The position numbers and the translations under genes were made by a program. Below, piece by piece: positions 25,586 through 35,267 of a DNA stretch of 64,000 nt. The notes below the pieces were generated by a model that was not told the DNA's origin, did not search any database, and saw nothing but the letters and a program-made list of their open reading frames with translations. Position 1 is the stretch's first letter, and each line of letters begins with the position of its first letter. Location of the stretch: the NCBI GenBank assembly GCA_018242685.1, contig JAFEBM010000012.1:36925-100924 (forward strand). The letters run 5' to 3'. Source of the stretch: Nitrospira sp. (GTDB taxonomy: Bacteria; Nitrospirota; Nitrospiria; Nitrospirales; Nitrospiraceae).

Positions 25586-27583
25586 ATGAATTACAGAAGA
25601 GAGATCGACGGGCTTCGGGCCGTAGCGGTCCTGCCGGTGATGCTGTTTCATGCCGGCTTTCAATCATTCAGCGGCGGTTTTGTCGGCGTCGACATCTTTT
25701 TTGTGATCAGTGGGTATCTCATCACCTCCATCATTCTTGCAGAAAAGCAAGCAGGCACCTTCACCCTTGTCGGGTTTTACGAGCGTCGGGCGAGACGCAT
25801 CCTTCCCGCATTGTTTGTTGTGATGTTTGTGAGTTCGGCCATGAGTTGGCTGTGGTTGTTGCCAATCGACATGAAAATGTTTTCTCAGAGTTTGGTGGCC
25901 GTTCCCGCATTTGCGTCAAACATCCTGTTTTATCTCACGAGCAGTTACTTCGAGCCTGCCGCCGAACTTAAGCCTCTGTTGCATACCTGGAGTCTGTCAG
26001 TTGAAGAACAATATTACGTGCTCTATCCAATCTTTTTGCTCATCGCTTGGAGGTTCGGCAAGAGCGAGAGATGGATCGTTGTGGCCCTGATTCTGCTCAC
26101 AGTCCTGAGCTTGGCGGCAGCGCAATATGGTTCGACTACCGATCCCTCATTTGCATTCTTTCTATTGCCGACGCGTGGTTGGGAAATATTGGTCGGGGCA
26201 CTCATCGGGTTCTATGTATTCAAGGCAAGTTCCGATGCCTCCCCCACCCAGCGACGTACCACGGTTGTACGGCAGATACTCAGCATGGTAGGCCTGATGC
26301 TGTGTGCGTATGGAGTCTGGGCTTTTGACGCGCGAACACCGTATCCCAGTTTCTATACGTTGGTACCAACGATCGGCACCGCCTGCATCATCCTGTTTGC
26401 AACGCACGACACCTTTGTCGGCAAACTCCTTGGACACTCCTGGTTAGTTGGAATTGGCCTCATCAGTTACAGCGCCTATCTATGGCATCAACCATTGTTT
26501 GTCCTGGCGAGACATCGTTCCATCGAGTCGCCAAGTAGCTCATTACTGCTTTCATTAGTTGTCGCCTCTTTATTATTGGCGTATTTCAATTGGAAGTACG
26601 TTGAGACACCTGTTAGGCGTAAGCAATCCATCAGCCGGAAGCAGGTGGTTACAATTGGGGCTTCATGCAGCATCGCATTTATGGCAGTGGGATTGATCGG
26701 TCACTTGAGCGGTGGGTTCCCCCATCGGGTGACGCAGGACGTTCTCGCGGCTCAACAGGCACAGTTTGATGAACTCGGTTGTCTATCGGAGGTGGGCAAG
26801 TACATCCCTGTCGCCGAGAGCTGTATTGTGGGTGATGCGCGCCATGTCCGAGGCGTTTTGTTAGGAGATTCTATTGCCGGCACCCTGGGCCATGAGCTCG
26901 GTAAGGCTCTGGCAAACCAGTCAGTCGGCGTGATGAATATGAGCTTCGGACATTGCCCTCCGGTCATGGGTGTCTATCGAGTCGATCAAGGCAGTACCCA
27001 TCGCTGCCCCGAACACAACGAAGCCGTCTTTAATTATGTGAAAGAGCGCAACACGCTCAACATTGTAATTCTGGCAGGATATTGGACCAGCTACATTGAA
27101 AGTCCTCTGCTGGATATCTTTTCAAGTAACGGCAGGAGGAGAACGCCGGACGATCAGAGAACTCGACTGATTAAGGAAGCGTTCGTAGACACGATTGTAC
27201 GGTACATTAAAACGGGCAAGACGGTGGTCTTAGTGTACCCTATACCAGAGGCGGGCCGACACGTCCCTCGATACTTGGCGAAGCACGCGATGTTCTCGAA
27301 CGGACATGCCAGTGACCGCGACTTGATGACCGGTTACGAGGCATACAAAGTCAGGAACCAAGAAACGATACATGTCTTCGACAGCATCGGTGAGCACCCC
27401 AATCTGATTCGCATTAGACCGGACCTGATCTTTTGCAATACGTATATCGAAGCGAGCTGCGTGGCCCATGTCAACGGCAATTCCCTCTATCGTGACGAGT
27501 TTCATCTCTCAAACCTGGGAGCGCATTTGGTCGTCCAAGAAATTATGAGGCATATTGCCGTTGATCCCACCGACAAGAGTTGA
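25586..27583 (+). CDS. Acyltransferase-3 / SGNH O-acetylase (OafA type)
   Basis: A 665-aa protein. The N-terminal ~360 residues form a membrane acyltransferase-3 domain of about ten helices, with the signatures YRREIDGLRAVAVL and GGFVGVDIFFVISGYLI and the HTWSLSVEEQYY block. The C-terminal ~270 residues form a periplasmic SGNH esterase-like domain (LLGDSIAGTLGHE; C-terminal DEFHLSNLGAH with Asp and His). Such proteins O-acetylate lipopolysaccharide, O-antigen or other glycans. It stands alone between two opposing blocks, and its codon use looks less GC-biased, compatible with transfer. Confidence 0.92.
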   Translation: MNYRREIDGLRAVAVLPVMLFHAGFQSFSGGFVGVDIFFVISGYLITSIILAEKQAGTFTLVGFYERRARRILPALFVVMFVSSAMSWLWLLPIDMKMFSQSLVAVPAFASNILFYLTSSYFEPAAELKPLLHTWSLSVEEQYYVLYPIFLLIAWRFGKSERWIVVALILLTVLSLAAAQYGSTTDPSFAFFLLPTRGWEILVGALIGFYVFKASSDASPTQRRTTVVRQILSMVGLMLCAYGVWAFDARTPYPSFYTLVPTIGTACIILFATHDTFVGKLLGHSWLVGIGLISYSAYLWHQPLFVLARHRSIESPSSSLLLSLVVASLLLAYFNWKYVETPVRRKQSISRKQVVTIGASCSIAFMAVGLIGHLSGGFPHRVTQDVLAAQQAQFDELGCLSEVGKYIPVAESCIVGDARHVRGVLLGDSIAGTLGHELGKALANQSVGVMNMSFGHCPPVMGVYRVDQGSTHRCPEHNEAVFNYVKERNTLNIVILAGYWTSYIESPLLDIFSSNGRRRTPDDQRTRLIKEAFVDTIVRYIKTGKTVVLVYPIPEAGRHVPRYLAKHAMFSNGHASDRDLMTGYEAYKVRNQETIHVFDSIGEHPNLIRIRPDLIFCNTYIEASCVAHVNGNSLYRDEFHLSNLGAHLVVQEIMRHIAVDPTDKS

Positions 27584-27778
27584 CCCACTGGTTTCAAGAT
27601 ACCTTTCGCAGAGTCTTGAGATGGGCGGGTGTTTATATGTCATGCCGTGCAGTGCTCGAAACGACACGTCAAGAATCGCCCAGGGTGCAGCGCAATGAAT
27701 ATATGAATATGATAGTGTCTGGCAAACATGGCGCTTGCTGGAATAGTGAGTGGCAAGATCGAGCCTGCCTCATGCGCC

Positions 27779-27802
27779 ATGCACGATTCAAGATCCGATT
27801 CC
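27779..27802. repeat. 24-bp dispersed repeat, copy 1
   Basis: Matches 58858-58881 at 22 of 24 positions (core TTCAAGATCCGA). It lies in the 288-bp gap between the acyltransferase and frdD, which otherwise shows only doubtful short frames. The core recalls REP sequences mobilised by RAYT transposases in many bacteria; that link is inferred. Confidence 0.6.
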
Positions 27803-27871
27803 TGTCCCACATGTACTTCGAGCATGGGCGGCTCCGCTCACGGCTATAGTCAATCGGCAAACGTCGAAGCC

Positions 27872-28225
27872 TCACGGGACTTGACACAGCAGATATGCCG
27901 CCGCGACAGTACCCACCGCTGCGCCACCGTAGCACAGCACGTTAATGAGCTCGTTCAGGTGCTTGATCTGAAGCCCATCGTACAACGTGAACCGGAAACG
28001 GTGGGCCGCGTGGAACAGGGAAAGGAAGCAGAACACGAACAGATACACCCGCACGAGCGGTGGCCGAATCAGGACCAGCAGCGTTTCGTCGCTGGGCGGA
28101 TCCAGCCATCCCAGAGGGAAGGCCAGGGCGAACAAAAACAGGTGAACCGGCATCAGCATCGCAGACACGGAGCCGCCGGCGCTGAAGAGGAGCCACAGGA
28201 AGGGTTCATTCGACCGTTTGCTCAT
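27872..28225 (-). CDS. frdD: Fumarate reductase membrane subunit D
   Basis: A 117-aa hydrophobic protein with three membrane helices (around residues 8-38, 58-72 and 95-114), the normal size for FrdD. Together with FrdC it anchors the FrdAB catalytic part and binds quinone. His73 and His74 (LFHAAHRF region) sit near the second helix. Its start codon directly abuts the frdC stop. It is the last gene of the frdABCD run. Confidence 0.85.
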   Translation of the reverse strand: MSKRSNEPFLWLLFSAGGSVSAMLMPVHLFLFALAFPLGWLDPPSDETLLVLIRPPLVRVYLFVFCFLSLFHAAHRFRFTLYDGLQIKHLNELINVLCYGGAAVGTVAAAYLLCQVP

Positions 28226-28633
28226 TTACCCTCGTAGCACGACCCAGGCGATGCCGAGGCTGACCATCACCCAGGCGGCGTAGTTCGGTCCCGAGATGGC
28301 CCAGTCCGGAACCCTCTGCCCCTTCACGCGGATCACCATCGCCTTGGGCGTCAGGCTGAACCACGTGACGGCGTGGAACAGTACGAACAGGAACGCAACG
28401 ACGTTGACCCCGAGCATCAGTGGGTGTCGCATCCATTCGTGAAAAGCCGCGTTAGCCGACGGCCCGTGAGTCACGGCCCAGATCTGGACGAGCGTCAGCA
28501 GCACGGTCCACCCCACAAACACACTGCTTGCCTCGCGCAGAATGAATGTGAGATACGACCAGCGCGCCAACCACCAATAGGTCGACATGCGACGGTGATA
28601 CGACTTGGGTAGATACTCGGTGGGATTGATCAT
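28226..28633 (-). CDS. frdC: Fumarate reductase membrane subunit C
   Basis: A 135-aa protein with three membrane helices. The N-terminal PTEYLPKSYHRRMSTYWWL resembles E. coli FrdC, including the conserved Arg and Trp around the quinone site. It lies five bases after frdB and directly before frdD. Its presence as a separate subunit marks this as a type D, four-subunit complex II. Confidence 0.88.
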   Translation of the reverse strand: MINPTEYLPKSYHRRMSTYWWLARWSYLTFILREASSVFVGWTVLLTLVQIWAVTHGPSANAAFHEWMRHPLMLGVNVVAFLFVLFHAVTWFSLTPKAMVIRVKGQRVPDWAISGPNYAAWVMVSLGIAWVVLRG

Positions 28634-28638
28634 GGCCG

Positions 28639-29379
28639 TTACTTAGCCCCTCTTGGAAGCACCATGGCTTTGAGCCATTCCGTGGCGGCCGTCAGCTTGT
28701 ATTGTTGAATGGCCCCGGCGGGATCCACATGCTTGGGGCACACCCGAGTGCATTCACCGACAAACATGCATCCCCAGATCCCTTCCGGATTCGAGAGGCT
28801 ATCAAGGCGCTCGCTCGCCCCCTCGTCACGCGAGTCCAGGTTGTAGCGCTGCGCCAGCGCGATCGCCGCAGGTCCAGCGAACTGGGAGTCCAGGCCGTAG
28901 ATGGGACAGGCGGCGTAACACAGCAGGCAGTTGATGCACATGCTGAACTGTCTGTACTCCTCCAGCTGTGCCGGCGTCTGGAAGTATTCCTGGTCCATCG
29001 GCTTTTCCATCTTGCGAATGATCCAGGGCTTGGACCGCGCCAGCTTCATCAGGAAATCCGATGTGTCCACGACCAGGTCCCGCAGGATGGGAAAGTGGCG
29101 CATCGGCTCGACGCGCACAGGGCCCGGCGCATAGTCGGAGAGGAAGGTGGCGCAGGCCAGCTTCGGGACCCCGTTGACCATCATGCCGCAGCTGCCGCAC
29201 ACGCCCATCCGGCAGGACCAGCGAAACGTCAGTGACCCGTCGAGATGATCCTTAATGCAGTTCAGCGCATCGAGCACGACCCATTCCTTGCGGAGCGGCA
29301 CTTCATACGAACTCACGCCGGGTTCGTGGTCACGCGCGGGATTGTAGCGCGCGACCTCGATCGTGATCCTACTCGCCAT
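28639..29379 (-). CDS. frdB: Fumarate reductase / succinate dehydrogenase iron-sulfur subunit
   Basis: A 246-aa protein carrying three Fe-S clusters: the 2Fe-2S ferredoxin site [10 protein letters not shown]...C (about residues 56-76), then [13 protein letters not shown] near 147 for the 4Fe-4S cluster, and [12 protein letters not shown] near 204 for the 3Fe-4S cluster. It wires electrons between FrdA and the membrane quinone site. Its start overlaps the frdA end by 11 bp. Confidence 0.93.
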   Translation of the reverse strand: MASRITIEVARYNPARDHEPGVSSYEVPLRKEWVVLDALNCIKDHLDGSLTFRWSCRMGVCGSCGMMVNGVPKLACATFLSDYAPGPVRVEPMRHFPILRDLVVDTSDFLMKLARSKPWIIRKMEKPMDQEYFQTPAQLEEYRQFSMCINCLLCYAACPIYGLDSQFAGPAAIALAQRYNLDSRDEGASERLDSLSNPEGIWGCMFVGECTRVCPKHVDPAGAIQQYKLTAATEWLKAMVLPRGAK

Positions 29380-31132
29380 TTCTCATTTCCCTTCCGTACA
29401 CCCGCTCGGCGGGGGGCCAGCGCGTGATGGTGACCGGGGCATACTCGACCCGCGGCCGTCCCGCCGCACCGCGGTATATCATGGAGTGCGCCAGGAACTT
29501 GTCGTCGTCGCGGACCGGATAATCCGTCCGCTGGTGCGCCCCACGCGACTCGGTCCGTTCCATAGCGGATTGCACCATCGTTTCGGCGATCTCCAACATG
29601 CAGGACAGTTCCAATGCGGAAATCAGCTCCGTGTTGAACAGGTGGCCATGATCGTCCAAGCGGATGTCACGGGACCTTTCCTGTAGTTCGTAGAGCTTGT
29701 CGGCGGCCCCCGTCAGTGATTTCCCCGAGCGGTAAATGCCGGCTGAACGCTCCATGATTCGCTGCATTTCTTCCCGTAGATCGGCGATCCGCTCCCGGCC
29801 GCCGCTCTTCTGGAGATAATGGTCGTTCAAGCGGGCCTCTTCGTCGATCGCCCCTGCGAGCAAACGACGGCTCGGCGACGGCTGGTCGGCCGCGTAGGCC
29901 GCGGCCGCTCGTCCTGCGCGGGCGCCGAACACCAGCAGCTCGGGCAGCGAATTGGAGCCCAGCCGGTTGGCGCCGTTGATGCTCACGCAAGCGACTTCCC
30001 CGGCTGCGTAGAGCCCCGGCAGTGGCGTGGCTCCATGCACGTCGGTATGCACACCGCCCATCATGTAATGAACCACCGGACGCACGGGGATCAACTGGCT
30101 GATGGGGTCGATGTTCTCATACTTCAGACAGAGTTCCCGCACGAACGGGAGCTTCGTGCTGATTATCTTCTCACCCAAGTGCCGGAGGTCGAGATTCACC
30201 ACCGGCCCGTAAGGACCCTCGACGGTGCGGCCTTTTTCCTGCTCGCGAATGAAGGCTTGCGACAGGCGATCGCGCGGACCCAACTCCATGCTGCGCAAGA
30301 CCGGCGTGGGCTCCGGTTTCCCGAGATCGTAGTCCTGCAAGTAGCGGTAGCCGTCCTTGTTGAGGAGGTAGCCGCCTTCGGCGCGAGCCGCCTCCGTGAT
30401 GAGAATCCCGGTAAAGGGCAGTCCTGTCGGGTGATATTGAACAAACTCCATGTCCTTCAGCGGAGCCCCGGCGCGATAAGCCAGCGCCATCCCATCGCCT
30501 GTCTTGATGGCCGCGTTGGTAGTGTAGCGGAAGATCCGGCCACATCCGCCTGTACAGAGAATGACGGCTTTCGCCGTGACGGCCTGCACCTTTCCGGTCG
30601 TCAGTTCTACCGCGACCACCCCCTGCACGCGTCCGTCATCGACCAGCAGTTTGGTGACGAAGTATTCGTCGTAGCGCGTGACAGAGCCGTATTTGAGCGA
30701 CGTTTGAAACAGCGTATGGAGCAGGTGAAAACCGGTCTCGTCGGCGGCAAACCATGTGCGGGTCTTCTTCATGCCTCCGAAGGGCCGCACCGCAATACGG
30801 CCGTCGGGCTCCCGGCTCCAGGGACAGCCCCAATGCTCCAGACGCATCAACTCCCGCGGCGCTTCCTTCACAAAGGCTTCGACGGCGTCCTGATCGCTTA
30901 GCCAGTCGCCGCCGGAAACGGTGTCATACGCGTGCTCATCATGGCTATCGTCGTCGAGGCGCACCCCGGCTGCTCCGCCTTCAGCCGCCACGGTGTGACT
31001 CCGCATCGGGTACACCTTGGAGACGACCGCCACGCTGAGCTGCGGGTCCGTTTCGGCAATGGCGATGGCGGCGCGAAGCCCAGCGCCCCCTCCGCCGACG
31101 ATCACAACATCGTGCGAGGAAATGTCCAACAT
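29369..31132 (-). CDS. frdA: Fumarate reductase / succinate dehydrogenase flavoprotein subunit
   Basis: A 587-aa FAD-dependent subunit. The dinucleotide fold is [25 protein letters not shown] holds the His expected to carry covalent FAD; QYHPTGL and the downstream Arg/His loop form the dicarboxylate site. The start is placed at ATG 31132 (MLDISSHD); the TTG-led extension to 31198 is improbable and no good ribosome site is seen for either. It heads the frdABCD operon. Direction of catalysis (fumarate reduction or succinate oxidation) cannot be told from sequence. Confidence 0.92.
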   Translation of the reverse strand: MLDISSHDVVIVGGGGAGLRAAIAIAETDPQLSVAVVSKVYPMRSHTVAAEGGAAGVRLDDDSHDEHAYDTVSGGDWLSDQDAVEAFVKEAPRELMRLEHWGCPWSREPDGRIAVRPFGGMKKTRTWFAADETGFHLLHTLFQTSLKYGSVTRYDEYFVTKLLVDDGRVQGVVAVELTTGKVQAVTAKAVILCTGGCGRIFRYTTNAAIKTGDGMALAYRAGAPLKDMEFVQYHPTGLPFTGILITEAARAEGGYLLNKDGYRYLQDYDLGKPEPTPVLRSMELGPRDRLSQAFIREQEKGRTVEGPYGPVVNLDLRHLGEKIISTKLPFVRELCLKYENIDPISQLIPVRPVVHYMMGGVHTDVHGATPLPGLYAAGEVACVSINGANRLGSNSLPELLVFGARAGRAAAAYAADQPSPSRRLLAGAIDEEARLNDHYLQKSGGRERIADLREEMQRIMERSAGIYRSGKSLTGAADKLYELQERSRDIRLDDHGHLFNTELISALELSCMLEIAETMVQSAMERTESRGAHQRTDYPVRDDDKFLAHSMIYRGAAGRPRVEYAPVTITRWPPAERVYGREMRNGE

Positions 31133-31325
31133 GATGACGTGGCGATCGATGATAACGTCACGTAGGCGGGAGTTCAAGCGGGCGGCCCGGTGTGACAAGA
31201 CAGCCCGTCGTCAAAATGTGGAGAGCCGAGCGACTGAAAGAAGAAGTAAAGAGGGCGAGTTGACTTCTTGCGGAGCCAGGCCTCCGGCGCTGGTCAGCGA
31301 TTCGCGCCGGAGGTCTGAACGCCCA

Positions 31326-31826
31326 TCACGCCGCAAGTCGTTGAACCGGCAGCCGGCTCGTCATGTTTCCCATGTTCGACCCCACCTCACGTAGCACCTC
31401 AACTTTGGCCTGAGGCTTCATCTCCAACGTCCCATTGAACACCACCCCTTCTTCCATCGAAAGCACGGGCGTGGTCAGGCTACCTTGAACCACGGCGGGA
31501 GCACAGAGCACAATCTGGTCCTTCGCCTGAATATCGCCGTGAATGGTTCCGTGGCATACCACCGTTCCAGCAGAGACCTTGGCCTTGAGCACCGCCTCAG
31601 GACCGACGACCAAGCCGCCATCAGTATGAATTTCCCCGTCCAAGGATCCATCAATCCGTACTGTGCCGGAATAGGTGATGATGCCATTGAACTCGACATC
31701 TTTTCCGACGAAAGCCACCTCATCCGGAAGGATCGGGCCGCTCTTTGATGGGCTACGCCTGGCCTCCACCCACCGCTCCGGTTCCTGCTTTCCCTCTCCC
31801 CCTTCTGCCTCATCCGGCTTCCACAT
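31326..31826 (-). CDS. Bactofilin (polymer-forming cytoskeletal protein)
   Basis: A 166-aa protein. A disordered charged N-terminus precedes a right-handed beta-helix (DUF583/bactofilin) of short repeats: GKDVEFNGIITYSG, VRIDGSLDGEIHTDGG, VVCHGTIHGDIQ, VVQGSLTTPVLSMEEG. Bactofilins polymerise without nucleotide and organise cell shape or polar structures. The start ATG 31826 has AAGGAGG upstream. It sits alone between frdA and the TPM genes on the same strand. Confidence 0.9.
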   Translation of the reverse strand: MWKPDEAEGGEGKQEPERWVEARRSPSKSGPILPDEVAFVGKDVEFNGIITYSGTVRIDGSLDGEIHTDGGLVVGPEAVLKAKVSAGTVVCHGTIHGDIQAKDQIVLCAPAVVQGSLTTPVLSMEEGVVFNGTLEMKPQAKVEVLREVGSNMGNMTSRLPVQRLAA

Positions 31827-31943
31827 AATAGGACTCCCTCCTTGTCCCTATTGCGCCACTCTATTCGAACGTTCCCGCCGAGTCTCTTATCTATCGGTTG
31901 ACCGCAGTGTTTTATTGAGTGTCCAAGAGATGGGAGGCATTTC

Positions 31944-32606
31944 CTACGGCTCGTGGACCAATTCATTCGACAATTCATCAGGATTGTCGCCTGGACGGCC
32001 GGGACACACCTCAGCCAGAAGCACGCCGCATGTCTCGACGGCTTCGCACAGCCCACCGACGATATCGCCGGTTCTCAGTCGGCTCACGGCAGCCTGAACC
32101 ACCAACGACCACCGCTCCATCGGAACTCGTTGAAACAAGGGTTGATCGGGACGCACATAGATCTGATGCTCCAAGAGAGACACCATGATCAGTACACCCG
32201 TGCGCTCACGAGTCTGAGAGACCGCATGCTGCGCGAAAGCCCGCTCGGCCCTCAGGCGTACCTTTTGATGCATACGATCGGTGGATGTGAGGAGACGAAT
32301 GATAGGAACAAGACTGCCGAGCCATGTCCCTGCGCTATAGGCCAACATTGTCGCTAGTACCAGCCAAGCCGCATTGGAAGCATGCCAGCCCCAAGGCAAC
32401 CAGAGTATTTCCGTAGTCAGCAAAATAGTGAGTGCCGCTAGCGCAAGAATAATTCCGGTGCGATGTTGCGCGTCGCGATAGAGCCCGGACCGGCTGACAA
32501 TCATTGGGACGATTTCCGCGTTTGTGTGCCGTTCCGCCGCATGCACTGCCAGCCTGACCCGCTCCCTCTCCTCGGCTGTGACTCGCAGCCCCTCACCAAT
32601 TTCCAC
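31944..32606 (-). CDS. TPM-domain membrane protein
   Basis: A 220-aa protein starting at GTG 32606, inside the last codons of the upstream TPM gene, with GGAGG about 8 bp before it. An N-terminal segment (AEERERVRLAVHAAERHTNAEIVP) begins a TPM-type domain that is interrupted by two membrane helices (~55-110), then continues (RTGVLIMVSLLEHQIYV). TPM domains are found in the thylakoid repair phosphatase TLP18.3 and in many bacterial membrane proteins of unknown role. It forms an operon with the YgcG-like and LemA genes. The function is unproven. Confidence 0.8.
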   Translation of the reverse strand: MEIGEGLRVTAEERERVRLAVHAAERHTNAEIVPMIVSRSGLYRDAQHRTGIILALAALTILLTTEILWLPWGWHASNAAWLVLATMLAYSAGTWLGSLVPIIRLLTSTDRMHQKVRLRAERAFAQHAVSQTRERTGVLIMVSLLEHQIYVRPDQPLFQRVPMERWSLVVQAAVSRLRTGDIVGGLCEAVETCGVLLAEVCPGRPGDNPDELSNELVHEP

Positions 32607-33492
32607 TGGCGCCTCCTCCTCCGAAATCGCCTCCTCCACCACTGAACCCACCCCCGCCACCAAATGATCCTCCGCCCCATCCACCGCCCCGACTACTGTA
32701 CCAAACCCAATCATCCATACCGCTGTATCGACTTCTCCTTCCCCCGGTGCCGGAAACACCGATCATCAGCAGGAGAAGCAGGGTGATACCGCTTGCCACG
32801 AGTGCCGGAACCAACCAGGGTGCCAGCAGTGTGGAGATCCCTGCACCAGCGACCGGCCCGATGAATCGATGGATGTTCGTGAGCACGAGCCCGACGAGTA
32901 GTCCGACAATGACGGCACCGACGACCTGCCCAATGACATCACTCTCCTGTCGAGGAACCGCCTTCTCGGACGCCTGATAGGTTCCTTCAATGGTTTTGAC
33001 GATCGCGTTGACGCCCTCCATCACTCCACCCGGGATATCACCGGCCCGAAACCGAGGCACGATTTCATTTCTAATGATTTGTGCCGATCGGGCGTCGGTC
33101 AATACGCCCTCCAATCCATATCCGACTTCGATGCGAACTTTTCGTTCCTTAATCGCCACCAACAATAGGGCGCCATTGTCGGTACCTTTCTGACCGAGCT
33201 TCCATGTGGTCGCTACGCGATGGGAAAATTCTTCGAGAGATTCGCCTTCGAGAGAGGGAACGATCAGGACGGCCACTTGATTGCTCGACTGAGTTTCATG
33301 GGCCGTCAGTTTGGCCGTCAGCGACTCAACCGTGGAACTCGGCAAGACATGGGCGAGATCGACGATCCGCCCCGTCAACGGCGGAACATCGAGTGCATGT
33401 GCGACGAGAGCGAAGGCCGAGGTCAAGGTTGAGGCGAAAATGAAACACGAGACAAACCTTCGGTGAACTGGGACTGTTTGCTTCCGATCCAC
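32593..33492 (-). CDS. YgcG-type TPM-domain protein with glycine-rich tail
   Basis: A 299-aa protein: a signal peptide or membrane anchor at the N-terminus (cut near AHA), a TPM domain (~40-165: GRIVDLAHVLPSS, NQVAVLIVPSLEGESLEEFSHRVA, VRIEVGYGLEGVLTD), two membrane helices (~195-260), and a low-complexity Gly/Ser tail (GGSFGGGGG repeats) ending in GNW. That layout is standard for YgcG proteins, usually encoded with LemA as here (LemA stop 21 bp upstream). GTG start at 33492. It probably acts in an envelope complex of unknown purpose. Confidence 0.87.
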   Translation of the reverse strand: MDRKQTVPVHRRFVSCFIFASTLTSAFALVAHALDVPPLTGRIVDLAHVLPSSTVESLTAKLTAHETQSSNQVAVLIVPSLEGESLEEFSHRVATTWKLGQKGTDNGALLLVAIKERKVRIEVGYGLEGVLTDARSAQIIRNEIVPRFRAGDIPGGVMEGVNAIVKTIEGTYQASEKAVPRQESDVIGQVVGAVIVGLLVGLVLTNIHRFIGPVAGAGISTLLAPWLVPALVASGITLLLLLMIGVSGTGGRRSRYSGMDDWVWYSSRGGGWGGGSFGGGGGFSGGGGDFGGGGASGNW

Positions 33493-33513
33493 AGCCTCAA
33501 CCTCAACCTGTAC

Positions 33514-34116
33514 TCAGAATTTCACTTCGGGCGGCCTCGCCACGGCATTCTCATTGGCGACCGTAAAGTTGGGGCGCTCTTCCAGATGCAGCAGGAGTTT
33601 CGCTGTGAGGTTGGTCGGGAAAAATCGGACCATCTTGTTATATTCCGCCACTCGATCGATGTACCGCTTACGCGCGACGGTGATCCGGTTCTCCGTCCCC
33701 TCCAGCTGGCTTTGAAGGTCTCTGAAATTTTGATCGGCTTTCAGGTTGGGGTAATTTTCGGCAATGGCGATCAGCCGGCCTAGCGCCGATGTCAGACCGG
33801 CTTGAGCCTTTTGAAATGCCTCGAATGCGGCTGAATCTTTTAACACTTCGGGCGTCACTTGCATCCCCGTCGCCTTGGCTCTGGCGTTCACGACACCTTC
33901 AAGGGTCTCTTTTTCGTGGGCGGCGTACCCTTTGACCGTCGCAACGAGGTTCGGAATGAGATCGGCACGGCGCTGGTATTGATTGATGACTTCGCTCCAC
34001 GCAGCCTTCGTATCTTCGTCCAAGCCTTGAAGATCGTTGTAACCGCAGCCGGACACAGACAATGCGCTGATCATCGTTACGGTGACCAGAGCGTTTTTCC
34101 ACCAAGTACGCCCCAT
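33514..34116 (-). CDS. lemA: LemA family lipoprotein
   Basis: A 200-aa protein with a lipobox signal (SALSVSGC) followed by the helical LemA domain: NQYQRRADLIPNLVATVKGYA, LIAIAENYPNLKA and the C-terminal MVRFFPTNLTAKLL. The start ATG 34116 has a strong GAAGGAGG. It is the first gene of lemA-ygcG-TPM. LemA proteins are envelope proteins of unclear role. Confidence 0.9.
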   Translation of the reverse strand: MGRTWWKNALVTVTMISALSVSGCGYNDLQGLDEDTKAAWSEVINQYQRRADLIPNLVATVKGYAAHEKETLEGVVNARAKATGMQVTPEVLKDSAAFEAFQKAQAGLTSALGRLIAIAENYPNLKADQNFRDLQSQLEGTENRITVARKRYIDRVAEYNKMVRFFPTNLTAKLLLHLEERPNFTVANENAVARPPEVKF

Positions 34117-34216
34117 CGTTACCTCCTTCAGCCGTCGAGCAGAACGCAGTGTCCCCACATCTCGCGGTCATGCTACCATGGGCATAATCATTAAGATATG
34201 TCGGTCAAGCAGGCCT

Positions 34217-34522
34217 ATGACACGGGAACAATCGATTCATAAACCTGGTGGGTTTCAAGTGCGACACCGCACCCTCGGCATCTATCAAGGCAGTGCGATC
34301 GACCTCGCTTTCTGGCACCCGTCGTCAGGCATGCCCGAATATGGGCTCTGCCGGTTTTCGACAAGAGACAAGGCACAAGCGTTGATCGATGTGCTCTCCT
34401 CTTCAGCCTGCACGGAACCGATGGATCGAAACGACCTGACCATCGAGCCGTACGATATGGCCGAACATGACCGCTTGATCACTGCCTATCCTCTGCCGTC
34501 CGCTTGGGAGACACCTATTTAG
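34217..34522 (+). CDS. Small hypothetical protein
   Basis: A 101-aa soluble protein, not recognised, starting at ATG 34217 (TREQSIHKPGGFQVRHRTLGIYQG). It has an acidic C-terminal half (DRNDLTIEPYDMAEHDRL). The frame is open further upstream, into the lemA 5' region, so the start is uncertain and no strong ribosome site is seen. It is convergent with the PilZ gene (15 bp between stops). Confidence 0.45.
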   Translation: MTREQSIHKPGGFQVRHRTLGIYQGSAIDLAFWHPSSGMPEYGLCRFSTRDKAQALIDVLSSSACTEPMDRNDLTIEPYDMAEHDRLITAYPLPSAWETPI

Positions 34523-34537
34523 GCCGGAAGATCGAGA

Positions 34538-35062
34538 CTAGCCGATGACGGTCGGCTCGACCGCTTTGGAGAGGACAGAAGAAGTGGAGCCCGAATGTGA
34601 TTGGATGAAGGTCAGAAGGCGTTTGTTCTCTTGGGCCTTGCGGAGAAACTTGAAGGCGATACCGCGCGCGCTCACAGACCGTACCATAGCAGCGACTTCG
34701 ACCGGAGGTTCATCTTCGGCGACGACAATCTCCAGGTAAAAAATGTCGTCAACATGGACTTGAGTGTCACTCTTGATGATGCAGCCGCCCAAAGAGAGGT
34801 CCATCACGATTCCCTCGCCTCTGACTTTCCCTCCGGAAAAGGACAGGCAAAGCCGTACTGGAATACGAAGATGTTCACGGCGCTCCATGGGAGGTGGGGG
34901 TCCGGCGATGCTGAGGCGACGGCCGAGAAACCGATGGCAACAGTGTCCACAATGATACGGAACGATCCAAATCAATGCCGCGATCAGTTCGCGCGGTGAT
35001 TGTGGCCGCACACGAAGCGCTTCATCTTTCCGACATCGTGGACAGATCACGTGACGATTCAT
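34538..35062 (-). CDS. PilZ-domain protein with N-terminal zinc ribbon
   Basis: A 174-aa protein. Two Cys pairs (CPRCRKDE and HCGHCCHRF) with a hydrophobic stretch between them form a likely zinc ribbon in the first ~45 residues. The PilZ domain follows, with the RxxxR cyclic-di-GMP switch (RREHLRIP) near residue 60 and the D-x-S-x-x-G strand (DLSLGGC) near 88. It is probably a cyclic-di-GMP receptor, output unknown. ATG 35062. Confidence 0.85.
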   Translation of the reverse strand: MNRHVICPRCRKDEALRVRPQSPRELIAALIWIVPYHCGHCCHRFLGRRLSIAGPPPPMERREHLRIPVRLCLSFSGGKVRGEGIVMDLSLGGCIIKSDTQVHVDDIFYLEIVVAEDEPPVEVAAMVRSVSARGIAFKFLRKAQENKRLLTFIQSHSGSTSSVLSKAVEPTVIG

Positions 35063-35267
35063 TCGGTCTCATCTTCGGCCGCTGGATGGCTTTCACTGCA
35101 CCCTCACCGAACTATAACGGCCTTTCCCTCACAGTCAAGATGATTGCCATCTGGCGCAAATCAGCCTCCATTAACCTTTTACACCAGGGAGAGGTCGGCG
35201 GCTGACGCTCGGCGCCATGCTTGGTTACGAATCGAAAGGAGAGAAGACGGTGCCCTCGGTCTGTCCG

